Shown: positions 1 through 5,937, numbered from the stretch's first letter. The stretch: DNA of 6,566 bases from a bacterium (GCA_027007865.1 JALTEE010000354.1:1-6566), one strand, 5' to 3'. Translations and numbers: made by a program. Notes: generated by a model not told the origin, from the letters alone.

Positions 1-37
1 CATTTTAGCAAAGCAGACAATATTTCTAAAAAATCAT

Positions 38-66
38 TTGACATCTTAAAAAATAGTCATTATTTT
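38..66 (+). promoter_or_regulatory. Candidate sigma70-like promoter
   Basis: A perfect TTGACA at 38-43 is followed by a 17-base spacer and TATTTT at 61-66 (4 of 6 matches to TATAAT). Transcription would start near 73, giving a leader of about 395 bases that includes both palindromes and the cloverleaf. An alternative Bacteroidota-style reading (TTTG at 37-40 plus a TATTTTAA box) overlaps the same bases. This is inference from consensus only, and a promoter nearer the gene cannot be excluded. Confidence 0.4.
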
Positions 67-71
67 AATTG

Positions 72-95
72 GCGAAATGAGAATAAATATTTCGC
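72..95 (+). other. Small hairpin at the predicted transcript start
   Basis: GCGAAAT at 72-78 pairs with ATTTCGC at 89-95 around a 10-base loop. It sits where a transcript from the 38-66 promoter would begin, so it could protect the 5' end or act as an operator. A 7-bp stem of mixed composition can occur by chance, so support is weak. Confidence 0.25.
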
Positions 96-215
96 AAATA
101 TCATCGCAATCGAATTCAGCCTCCTGCGCACCGCCCATTTCAACGACACATAGCAGCGGGCGAATACTACCCCCCCCCAAGTCGTTGTAATTCAATAGGT
201 TATACTAATCACTTG

Positions 216-239
216 AACAGCGGACTAAAGTCCGCTGTT
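216..239. repeat. Perfect palindrome A (AACA...TGTT family)
   Basis: AACAGCGGACT (216-226) and AGTCCGCTGTT (229-239) form a perfect 11-bp stem around an AA loop. The right end is followed by GCCCAT, exactly as for palindrome D at 4670-4693. The outer AACA/TGTT bases are shared with palindromes C and D (ACA/TGT with B), while the core is different. No T-tract follows, so it is not an obvious intrinsic terminator. Confidence 0.8.
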
Positions 240-252
240 GCCCATATTTCTG

Positions 253-274
253 ACAGACGACCTAAGTCGTCTGT
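253..274. repeat. Perfect palindrome B (AACA...TGTT family)
   Basis: ACAGACGAC (253-261) pairs perfectly with GTCGTCTGT (266-274) around the loop CTAA. It lies 13 bases after palindrome A, and the spacer ends in TTTCTG, a motif also found in the spacer between palindromes C and D. It is followed by TCAA, as is palindrome C (TTCAA). It is best read as another member of the palindrome family with its own core sequence. Confidence 0.75.
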
Positions 275-335
275 TCAACGCCATCTTTTCGCCATTCCGG
301 ATATATTGGGGTTGGTGAAGGCGGTTCTTTGTTTT

Positions 336-424
336 AACCCCCTGACCTTTCGCTGCGCTCAAGGTCTGTCCCCCTTGCTAAGGGGGACAAATTTGCGAAG
401 TGAAATGGAGCAAATTAGGGGGTT
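336..424 (+). repeat. 89-bp cloverleaf-forming repeat, copy 1
   Basis: The element divides without a spare base into a closing stem and three hairpins. AACCCCCT (336-343) pairs with AGGGGGTT (417-424). Arm 1 is GACCTT (344-349) with AAGGTC (361-366). Arm 2 is TGTCCCCCTT (367-376) with AAGGGGGACA (380-389). Arm 3 is AATTTGC (390-396) with GCAAATT (410-416). This is a four-way junction like a tRNA outline, but I see no tRNA sequence signatures. A second copy lies in the opposite orientation at 4515-4606. It is probably a REP/MITE-like dispersed element. It falls within the likely leader of the gene at 468, so it could also act in RNA. Confidence 0.8.
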
Positions 425-455
425 GAAGCCGAAAAAAACAAAAACAATTAAACAT

Positions 456-461
456 AGGAGG
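456..461 (+). promoter_or_regulatory. Shine-Dalgarno that fixes the start at 468
   Basis: AGGAGG lies 6 bases before the ATG at 468. This near-ideal site, together with the signal peptide that begins at that ATG, decides the start against the longer in-frame opening at the TTG at 213. Confidence 0.9.
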
Positions 462-467
462 TCTCTT

Positions 468-3400
468 ATGAGACGCATTACATTTTCAGTGTTGTTTTTA
501 TTCGCATTGCTTTCGTCGGCATTCGCACAGAGCGGCTGCCCCGACAGTGGTCTCGTCGCATTTTGGACATTCGACGGCGGCAGTTTGACAGACATTATCG
601 GCGGGCACGATGGTACAAACCACGGCGCAGCCGTTTGCAACGACAGATGCGGAAGAGCCGATAGCGCATTCTATTTTAATGGAGTGGATAATTATATGAC
701 CGTGGACAATGATTCTGTTTTTTACACTATGCCTGCTTTAACAATTTCCCTATGGATGAAAATGAATGAATTCGGAGACCCATATACAGAACTTTTCTTG
801 AAAGAAACATCCTTTCAAATGAATGTGCGTTCTTTTGGGGTTGCAGAATTCGGTATTAGCAATCATTCGGGGTTGGAATGGGAAGGAATATTATCAGACA
901 CTCTTACGACCGGAATATGGTATTTTCTCACAGGGACATTTGATACTACAACAAAAGAAATGAAGTTTTACATAAATGGTGAACTTGTCGGAACACACAT
1001 ACATTCAACTTGGGATAGCTGGCAACCGGGTGAAGATATTTATATTGGTCGAAATGGACCTATCTTTGATATGGGCTATACAAATGGCTCAATCGACAAC
1101 ATCCATTTTTATAATCGCGCTCTTTCAGATTCCGAAGTCCTTGCGCTGTATGAGTGCGAAAGGTGCGAAGAAGAGGATTGGTGCCTCGACTGGTCTGCTG
1201 CGGATAGCATATTACCGCAAGATGCTGGCTGGGAATTAAGCAATCCGGGTGGAGTAAGTCCAACAAGCTGGACAGATTCATCGCTTGTATTAGATATGAT
1301 GACACACGGCTACCCTTATGGCTGGGGAGCCACTCCCTGCTTTTGGGCTGGTGATACAAACAAAATCGAATGGTCGGTGATGGTGGATAATTACACGGGT
1401 GACGGGCGTCCAGGAGTATCTGTAGTTGCAGTTAACTCTGACTCTATTAGATTTGAGATAGGTTTCAAAGATAGTGTGTTGGTTTATTATGACTCATTGG
1501 GAACACGACACGACATTCCCTTTAATACACATACCTTTAATGACTATGAACTTGTATTCTATGAGGATTCCTTCTGGTTCTACTGTGAAGATACATTGGT
1601 TCTTTCTGGACAAGGGTTTATCTATCCCGGTGGATTACCCGGTATTATTTACACATTTTATTGGGGTGACCCTACCTACTCTGCTCGTTCAAATTCTGAA
1701 TGGAAATACATCCGTTCCACTTGCAGCGCTCCCAGCCATTGCGATACAATTGACTGGTGCCTCGATTGGTCGGCTGCAGATACTATATTACCGCAAGATG
1801 CCGGCTGGGAAGGAAGTTATCTCGATGAAATCGATACCATGTATTGGACCGATTCATCTCTTGTTATCGATTTAACAATCGATCCATGGGATGATAGATA
1901 TATGTGGAGGGATACAACTCTATGTATATGGGCAGATGATACGAATATAATCGAGTGGTCTGTTATGGTGAATGAATACGAGCCTCATGGAAGTTCCCAC
2001 CCTGCATTTAATATCGCTGTAGTAAATTCTGATAACATCGAATTTAATATAGGTTTTAAGGATAGTGTTATATCATGGATAGAGAGTTATTATGTTCCCT
2101 ATGATTCAGCGTTTAACACACACATATTTAGAGATTATGCCCTTGTAATTTATGAGGATACCTATTGGTTATACTGCGATGGAGCATTATTGCATTCAGG
2201 TCATGGCTTCACTCCCTTTTATTTTACCCCTAATACGATTGGTATGGGAGATAATACTCCTACCCATGGTGATGCTCGTGTAGAATTGGCATACATCCGT
2301 GCAACCTGCAGCGCTCCCAGCCATTGCGATACAACGATAACCTGCACCCCTTCCATCGACTCCGTCTGGTTCTCCGAGGAGACCGAGTGCAACGACAGCA
2401 ACATTGTGGAGATTTGCTACACTCTCTCCAGCGACTGCCCCGAGAGCACATACACCATTTCGGCGCAAATGTCCGCCGACAGCGGCGAGACATGGGATGT
2501 GCCGTTTGTAACATTGCTCGATGCGGAAGGAAATATTGGCGACAGCGTCGCAGTGGGAACACACTGCTTCGAATGGGTGATGAGCGAAGATACAATTATT
2601 GAAGGAAATGATTTTTTTGTTGAAATAGACGCATATTCCTATGAACTGGAAACTTATGAAATTATAGATTCATTTGAAATTTCTGGTTTGTCTAATCCTA
2701 GCGGAATAACATTCAAAGGAGGATATTTAATAATTGGAGAACATGGGGGGAACACAATTTACTGGATTGATACAACTACATATACAGAATATAGGAATAT
2801 ACATACTCCTTGTGGTCATATGGAAGATTTTAGTTTTATAGACAATGATTTATATATTATAGGAGCATTCGGTTCATCTTGGAAAATTTGCAGAATTGAT
2901 ACATTATCAGGAGACACACTTAACTGCTCTGAACTCTCTATAGATATGAATGGGTTAACATATTATGGAGACTATATCATTGCTACTGGATATCCTATGC
3001 AACGTCTTTATTTGTTTGATCGTTCTGATTTATCATTTATAGATTCTTGTGATATTGATATTGGGGGAAGCTGGATTGAAGGACTTACAAACTACAGAGG
3101 TTTTCTCTGGGCAGTTAGAGACGGTGCTACAGATGTTGAGGGAACAATTTTCCAAATTGATATTATCGAGCCTGAAAGTTGTTATTTCGAAATATTGGAT
3201 AGTTTTCAAGCTCCAACGCATACTTCGCATCTTGCCGAGGGCTTAACTAATGATGGGCATAATCTTTGGTATGTTAATGGTAAAATCTACAAAATTGCTT
3301 TATATGAGAATGAAGTTTTTTCATCTGCCTTTTCTCCCCTCGACTCGCGCGCGCCTCGTATCGACGCCGCAACAGAACCGGTTAAGAACTACCCGATGAG

Positions 3401-4454
3401 CGACCAATCGATTTATATCTATTCAATCGAGGATTTGTTCTGCGATTATGAAGCGGGAGATACGGTAGATATGGCGGACGGCTTTATCATCATCGATGCC
3501 TGCGGATTGCAGGATACATTTCAGATTTACGGTGATACGATGTCATTCTTTTTACCATATATCGAATGCGACACCGGCTGGGTGATTGTTGCAGTGCGTG
3601 ATTCGTTCTGCAACTGGACTTATGACTCGCTGTTTTTCGAGGTGGAAAATGTCGCACCGATTATGCGCGGATGTATAGACTCGCTATTCGTAATTACAAT
3701 AGGCGATACACTCGCATACGGATTGAGTGTCGCAGATGAGGGCGGAATCGATTCTGTCCATTTCGATGTTACGATAGATGCCGACACGGGATATTCTGAA
3801 ATATCTGTCGATACATTTATTTGGGTTCCTGCGGACACAGGCGCTGTCGATATAACGATTCTGGCTACCGATGTTCTCGGTGCACAGGATACCTGCGAGT
3901 TCACCGCTTATGTCCTGTGCAGCGATAGCACACCATATTTCACCGCTTGTCCACCCGATACCGAACTTTCAGTTGGGGATACACTTACATTCACACTCGA
4001 TGCGGAAGACCCCGATGGTGGACTTTTAAGTTATGACTTTGTCGGCGATTCCTATGGCGCAACAATAGATTCCGATGGCGTTTTGCATTGGATAATTCCG
4101 GACACATTGGTATATGATATGGCAATAGAGGTCAGAGACTATTGTCACGCGGACACCTGTGAATTCACAATAAGTCCAACAGGCATTATGGAAAATTATG
4201 CGAAACCCGACAAAGTATCGCTCGATATTATTCCCAATCCGTTCAATGCAAGTTGCAAAATAACTGTCGAATCCGCTGCGGGAGGCGAAGTTAAAATATA
4301 CGATATTATGGGTGTTCAGGTGGCAAGTTATAATGTTCGCGCAGGGCAGAGCGAATTCATCTGGAACGGTGGTAATAAAATGTCTGGGATTTATTTCGTC
4401 CGCCTAAAAGCCGGCGATAGAACAATAACCAAGCGAGCAATTTTAATGAAATAA
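468..4454 (+). CDS. Large secreted multidomain surface protein (LamG, jelly-roll repeats, beta-propeller, Ig-like domains, C-terminal sorting-type domain)
   Basis: This 1328-residue protein begins with a signal peptide (MRR, then a hydrophobic core, probable cleavage after AFA at residue 20). Domains read from the sequence: a LamG/concanavalin-like domain at about 28-229 (opening GLVAFWTFDG, closing DNIHFYNRALSDSEV); two tandem ~195-residue repeats at 237-428 and 429-623, whose NTHxFxDYxLVxYEDxxWxYC pattern suggests another jelly-roll fold; an Ig/Fn-like domain at 626-722; a beta-propeller-like region at about 730-947; three Ig/cadherin-like domains at about 950-1237; and a type A sorting / FlgD-Ig-like domain at about 1249-1328. 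Many cysteines fit an exported, disulfide-bonded protein. The likely role is adhesion or binding of glycans at the cell surface, which is an inference because no catalytic site is recognisable. Type IX secretion is possible, but the tail alone does not prove it. The gene stands alone between repeat-rich spacers. Confidence 0.9.
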   Translation: MRRITFSVLFLFALLSSAFAQSGCPDSGLVAFWTFDGGSLTDIIGGHDGTNHGAAVCNDRCGRADSAFYFNGVDNYMTVDNDSVFYTMPALTISLWMKMNEFGDPYTELFLKETSFQMNVRSFGVAEFGISNHSGLEWEGILSDTLTTGIWYFLTGTFDTTTKEMKFYINGELVGTHIHSTWDSWQPGEDIYIGRNGPIFDMGYTNGSIDNIHFYNRALSDSEVLALYECERCEEEDWCLDWSAADSILPQDAGWELSNPGGVSPTSWTDSSLVLDMMTHGYPYGWGATPCFWAGDTNKIEWSVMVDNYTGDGRPGVSVVAVNSDSIRFEIGFKDSVLVYYDSLGTRHDIPFNTHTFNDYELVFYEDSFWFYCEDTLVLSGQGFIYPGGLPGIIYTFYWGDPTYSARSNSEWKYIRSTCSAPSHCDTIDWCLDWSAADTILPQDAGWEGSYLDEIDTMYWTDSSLVIDLTIDPWDDRYMWRDTTLCIWADDTNIIEWSVMVNEYEPHGSSHPAFNIAVVNSDNIEFNIGFKDSVISWIESYYVPYDSAFNTHIFRDYALVIYEDTYWLYCDGALLHSGHGFTPFYFTPNTIGMGDNTPTHGDARVELAYIRATCSAPSHCDTTITCTPSIDSVWFSEETECNDSNIVEICYTLSSDCPESTYTISAQMSADSGETWDVPFVTLLDAEGNIGDSVAVGTHCFEWVMSEDTIIEGNDFFVEIDAYSYELETYEIIDSFEISGLSNPSGITFKGGYLIIGEHGGNTIYWIDTTTYTEYRNIHTPCGHMEDFSFIDNDLYIIGAFGSSWKICRIDTLSGDTLNCSELSIDMNGLTYYGDYIIATGYPMQRLYLFDRSDLSFIDSCDIDIGGSWIEGLTNYRGFLWAVRDGATDVEGTIFQIDIIEPESCYFEILDSFQAPTHTSHLAEGLTNDGHNLWYVNGKIYKIALYENEVFSSAFSPLDSRAPRIDAATEPVKNYPMSDQSIYIYSIEDLFCDYEAGDTVDMADGFIIIDACGLQDTFQIYGDTMSFFLPYIECDTGWVIVAVRDSFCNWTYDSLFFEVENVAPIMRGCIDSLFVITIGDTLAYGLSVADEGGIDSVHFDVTIDADTGYSEISVDTFIWVPADTGAVDITILATDVLGAQDTCEFTAYVLCSDSTPYFTACPPDTELSVGDTLTFTLDAEDPDGGLLSYDFVGDSYGATIDSDGVLHWIIPDTLVYDMAIEVRDYCHADTCEFTISPTGIMENYAKPDKVSLDIIPNPFNASCKITVESAAGGEVKIYDIMGVQVASYNVRAGQSEFIWNGGNKMSGIYFVRLKAGDRTITKRAILMK
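1176..1751 (+). repeat. Internal duplication, unit 1 (residues 237-428)
   Basis: This unit is 192 codons long, opening with DWCLDWSAADSILPQDAGWE and closing with TCSAPSHCDT. It is in tandem with unit 2. The first 60 bases of the two units differ at about seven positions, nearly all synonymous. A 28-base stretch near the end (1722-1749) recurs exactly at 2307-2334. The middle is much more diverged. Cysteine pairs at both boundaries probably staple each domain. Confidence 0.9.
1752..2336 (+). repeat. Internal duplication, unit 2 (residues 429-623)
   Basis: This unit is 195 codons long, opening with DWCLDWSAADTILPQDAGWE. It shares with unit 1 the markers WTDSSLV, IEWSVMV, IGFKDSV, FNTH, YEDxxWxYC and YIRxTCSAPSHC. 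These suggest a concanavalin-like jelly-roll with the final strands carrying the shared blocks. The central loops differ in length and sequence, as expected if the binding surface has diversified. Confidence 0.88.
2655..3320 (+). other. AT-rich beta-propeller segment inside the surface protein (residues 730-951)
   Basis: About five blade-like repeats are visible, with recurring patterns such as PSGITFKGGYLIIGEHG, MNGLTYYGDYIIATG, IEGLTNYRGFLWAVRDG and AEGLTNDGHNLWYVNG. They resemble NHL or glutamine-cyclotransferase-like propellers. Base composition differs sharply from the adjoining Ig-like coding sequence: 60-base samples at 2641, 2761 and 3001 are about 25-32% GC, against 50-60% at 2401, 2461 and 3361. 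The segment reads as a domain cassette placed between the Ig-like domain and the SPLDSRAPRID block. Blade number and exact borders are my estimate. Confidence 0.6.
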
Positions 4455-4514
4455 TGCGCAAACCCAGTCGGGAACGGGAGAATTTTCAGCAGTGGCGGAT
4501 TGCGTAGCGACATA

Positions 4515-4606
4515 AACCCCCTAAATTCGCTCCGCTTGCGCTCCACGAATTTTGTCCCCCTTGATAAGGGGGACAGACATTGAGCATAGCTAAAGGTCAG
4601 GGGGTT
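4515..4606 (-). repeat. 92-bp cloverleaf-forming repeat, copy 2 (inverted)
   Basis: Read on the minus strand, this matches copy 1 (336-424) closely through the closing stem, first arm and central hairpin. Plus-strand coordinates: closing stem AACCCCCT (4515-4522) with AGGGGGTT (4599-4606); AAATTCG (4523-4529) with CGAATTT (4546-4552); TGTCCCCCTT (4553-4562) with AAGGGGGACA (4566-4575); GACATT (4576-4581) with AAGGTC (4593-4598), which has one mismatch. There are again no unpaired junction bases. Relative to copy 1, the AAATTCG arm carries three base-pair changes in which both partners changed. Confidence 0.8.
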
Positions 4607-4626
4607 CCAATCAGCGAAATCCGTTT

Positions 4627-4650
4627 AACAAGGGGTTGCAACCCCTTGTT
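4627..4650. repeat. Perfect palindrome C (AACA...TGTT family)
   Basis: AACAAGGGGTTG is followed immediately by its exact reverse complement CAACCCCTTGTT, a 24-base perfect palindrome. The following bases are CAATATGG, which do not form a terminator T-tract. Its first six bases match palindrome D, but the core differs (GGTTG against GAGCA). Confidence 0.8.
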
Positions 4651-4669
4651 CAATATGGCGGTTTCTGTG

Positions 4670-4693
4670 AACAAGGGAGCATGCTCCCTTGTT
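4670..4693. repeat. Perfect palindrome D (AACA...TGTT family)
   Basis: AACAAGGGAGCA is followed immediately by TGCTCCCTTGTT, its exact reverse complement. It lies 19 bases after palindrome C, with TTTCTG in the spacer, and is followed by GCCCAT as palindrome A is. It overlaps the -35 area of the TATAAT at 4707-4712, so a protein bound here could affect transcription of the ChrB-domain gene. That last point is speculative. Confidence 0.8.
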
Positions 4694-4706
4694 GCCCATC
4701 ATCGTT

Positions 4707-4712
4707 TATAAT
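4707..4712 (+). promoter_or_regulatory. Candidate -10 box for the ChrB-domain gene
   Basis: TATAAT matches the -10 consensus perfectly, but no good -35 lies 16-18 bases upstream; CTCCCT at 4684-4689 is poor. If it is used, transcription would begin near 4719-4720, directly at the hairpin below, with a leader of about 83 bases. An activator-dependent promoter would fit the missing -35. Confidence 0.3.
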
Positions 4713-4719
4713 TTTATAG

Positions 4720-4738
4720 CCGAAGCGTCTCGCTTCGG
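4720..4738 (+). other. Hairpin with an alternative fold in the ChrB-domain gene leader
   Basis: CCGAAGCG (4720-4727) and CGCTTCGG (4731-4738) form a perfect 8-bp stem with a TCT loop. The second half can instead pair downstream: TCGCTT (4730-4735) with AAGCGA (4740-4745), loop CGGG. A T6 run follows at 4753-4758. The two folds exclude each other, a layout seen in attenuators. The T run is too far from either stem for a convincing terminator, so this may simply be another repeat remnant. Confidence 0.35.
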
Positions 4739-4802
4739 GAAGCGACTATGTCTTTTTTGATAATTTTAAGGTGGAACAAAAACAACACGAGGAGGATAAA
4801 TA

Positions 4803-5234
4803 ATGAAGTGGGTAACCAGAGAGAAAGTGCATGTCGATAGGGTGGCTTGTCCGTGGCTGATTAAGCGATTTATCGACGCCGATGCCGAATTTGTTTTTGT
4901 CCCGCGAGATACCGACCCCGCCACGATAAAAGAGGGCATTCCATTCGATATGAAAGGAGTAGAACTGGGACATCACGGCGACGAATGTTCGTTCGATGCG
5001 ATTGTTCGGAAATATAAAATCGATGACCCCGCTGTTAAAGAAATTCAGAAAATTGTTCACGATGCCGATGTTTCGATGGAAAATCCTACGCCGTTCGCAG
5101 ATGCTCTCGATGTGCTGGCGCGAGGATATAGAATGATTTGTTCCAGCGACCACGAAACATTGGAAAAGGAATTCTACCTTTACGATGCGCTATATGCGTA
5201 TTTCAAAAATAGTTTAGAGGATAACACGCAGTAA
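4803..5234 (+). CDS. Standalone ChrB C-terminal-domain protein (chromate-resistance family)
   Basis: This 143-residue protein matches, over its whole length, the C-terminal domain of ChrB. Markers are VDRVACPWLIKRFID (residues 11-25), a PFDMKGVELGHHGDECSFDA block (47-66) and YDALYAYF (127-134). C16, H57, H58 and C62 are plausible metal-binding or redox residues, although this is my inference. In classical chr loci ChrB is a larger two-domain protein and a chromate-responsive regulator beside the ChrA efflux pump. Here the N-terminal domain is absent and no chrA is in the window. I see no signal peptide, so a cytoplasmic location is likely. The start is supported by GAGGAGG 7 bases upstream. 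The gene converges on the DUF502 gene with 21 bases between stops. A general metal or oxyanion stress role is as likely as chromate itself. Confidence 0.85.
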   Translation: MKWVTREKVHVDRVACPWLIKRFIDADAEFVFVPRDTDPATIKEGIPFDMKGVELGHHGDECSFDAIVRKYKIDDPAVKEIQKIVHDADVSMENPTPFADALDVLARGYRMICSSDHETLEKEFYLYDALYAYFKNSLEDNTQ

Positions 5235-5255
5235 TTTAGGCGAGAGTTATCGATT

Positions 5256-5864
5256 TTATACCGCATCGTTTTTTTGCGCGCCGTTCGGCACGATTATCCC
5301 CGCAGAAATCACGAGTTTCATCGCATCTTCTATGGATAAGCCGAGTTGGGCGAACTGTTCTGCTTCGGCAAATATCAAAAATCCCGATGTGGGATTTGGC
5401 GTGGTCGGAACGAAAATCGGGAAGAATTTTTTATCGACAAGTTCGATGCTCTCATTGTTCACGAGAAATCCGACGACATAAATTCCTTTTCGCGGATATT
5501 CCAGCAACACAGTGCTGTGAAACACGATTTTTTTGCGAATGTCGAGCAGATTTTGTAATTGTTTTAATGTAAGATATATCGTTTTTGCTACCGGCAATTT
5601 CGTAAATATGGCATCGGTAATCCCCAGCATTTTTTTGCCGAGATACGATTTCGTTATTGCACCGATAAATACGAGGATTATCACTAATGCTAAAAATCCC
5701 AGTCCGGGAATGCGCACACCAATCCATAGTTGAAAGAACACACCGAGTATGTTGTCGAGTTTAACAAATGCCCAGCCGAGCAGCAAAATAGTGATTCCCG
5801 CTGGGGCAAAAACGACAAGACCTGTAATGAGATAGCCGATTATTTTTTCTGAAAGTGATTTCAT
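5256..5864 (-). CDS. DUF502 family two-helix membrane protein
   Basis: The 202-residue protein fits the DUF502 family in length and pattern. Two membrane segments are visible at about residues 9-33 and 53-75, followed by a soluble region of about 125 residues. The latter contains family signatures: KQLQNLL, VFHSTVLLEYPRKGIYVVGF, FVPTTPNPTSGFLIF (151-165) and LSIEDAMKLVISAGI (176-190). The biochemical function of the family is not established. An envelope-related role is suggested here by the upstream tolB and ftsB-like genes. The ATG at 5864 suits the family's N-terminus, but its AGGAAG (5881-5886) is 16 bases away, too far for a good ribosome binding site. Translation may therefore be weak or depend on reading from the upstream gene 73 bases away. 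Confidence 0.9.
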   Translation of the reverse strand: MKSLSEKIIGYLITGLVVFAPAGITILLLGWAFVKLDNILGVFFQLWIGVRIPGLGFLALVIILVFIGAITKSYLGKKMLGITDAIFTKLPVAKTIYLTLKQLQNLLDIRKKIVFHSTVLLEYPRKGIYVVGFLVNNESIELVDKKFFPIFVPTTPNPTSGFLIFAEAEQFAQLGLSIEDAMKLVISAGIIVPNGAQKNDAV

Positions 5865-5937
5865 CGAAGTGATATTTTTACTTCCTGTTTTCCGATAGTT
5901 GAAATTTTGCGCTGTATTTCGTTCCGAATATTACGGG

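Larger units (their letters stand above)
1..467. other. Non-coding region upstream of the large surface-protein gene
   Basis: I see no supportable gene here. The frame of the downstream gene stays open back to a TTG at 213, but that stretch runs through repeat elements and lacks a ribosome binding site. The region holds, in order: a candidate promoter (38-66), a 7-bp hairpin (72-95), a run of nine C (170-178), a palindrome pair (216-239 and 253-274), a cloverleaf-forming element (336-424), and an A-rich stretch leading to a strong Shine-Dalgarno (456-461). The reverse complement of positions 1-3 is ATG, so a leftward gene could begin at the edge. No ribosome binding site supports that, and nothing of such a gene lies inside the window. 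Confidence 0.75.
4455..4802. other. Repeat-rich intergenic region before the ChrB-domain gene
   Basis: No gene is visible. It holds a cloverleaf repeat in inverted orientation (4515-4606), palindromes C and D (4627-4650 and 4670-4693), a perfect TATAAT (4707-4712), a hairpin (4720-4738) with an alternative fold, and a Shine-Dalgarno GAGGAGG at 4789-4795. The first 60 bases after the surface-protein stop show nothing I recognise. None of the stems is followed directly by a T-tract, so I cannot point to a confident terminator for the upstream gene. Confidence 0.75.

Noticed and set aside
185..206. Promoter from TTGTAA at 185 and TATACT at 201
   Set aside because: The spacer is only 10 bases, and no suitable -35 lies 16-18 bases upstream of TATACT.
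216..274. CRISPR array or intrinsic terminators at the palindrome pairs
   Set aside because: There are only two units per cluster, cores differ, spacers are 13-19 bases, and no T-tract follows any stem.
336..424. tRNA gene, because of the cloverleaf outline
   Set aside because: The closing stem and arm sizes are wrong, there is no TTCRA loop or anticodon loop of seven bases, and the loops differ between the two copies.
213..467. Extension of the surface protein to a TTG at 213, adding 85 residues
   Set aside because: No Shine-Dalgarno precedes 213, the added stretch is translated palindrome and cloverleaf repeat, and the ATG at 468 has AGGAGG 6 bases upstream and begins a clear signal peptide.
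2196..2602. Overlapping open frames on both strands within the Ig-like coding region
   Set aside because: They lie inside a well-supported long gene, have low-complexity Arg/Cys-rich translations and no ribosome binding sites; they are shadows of the real frame.
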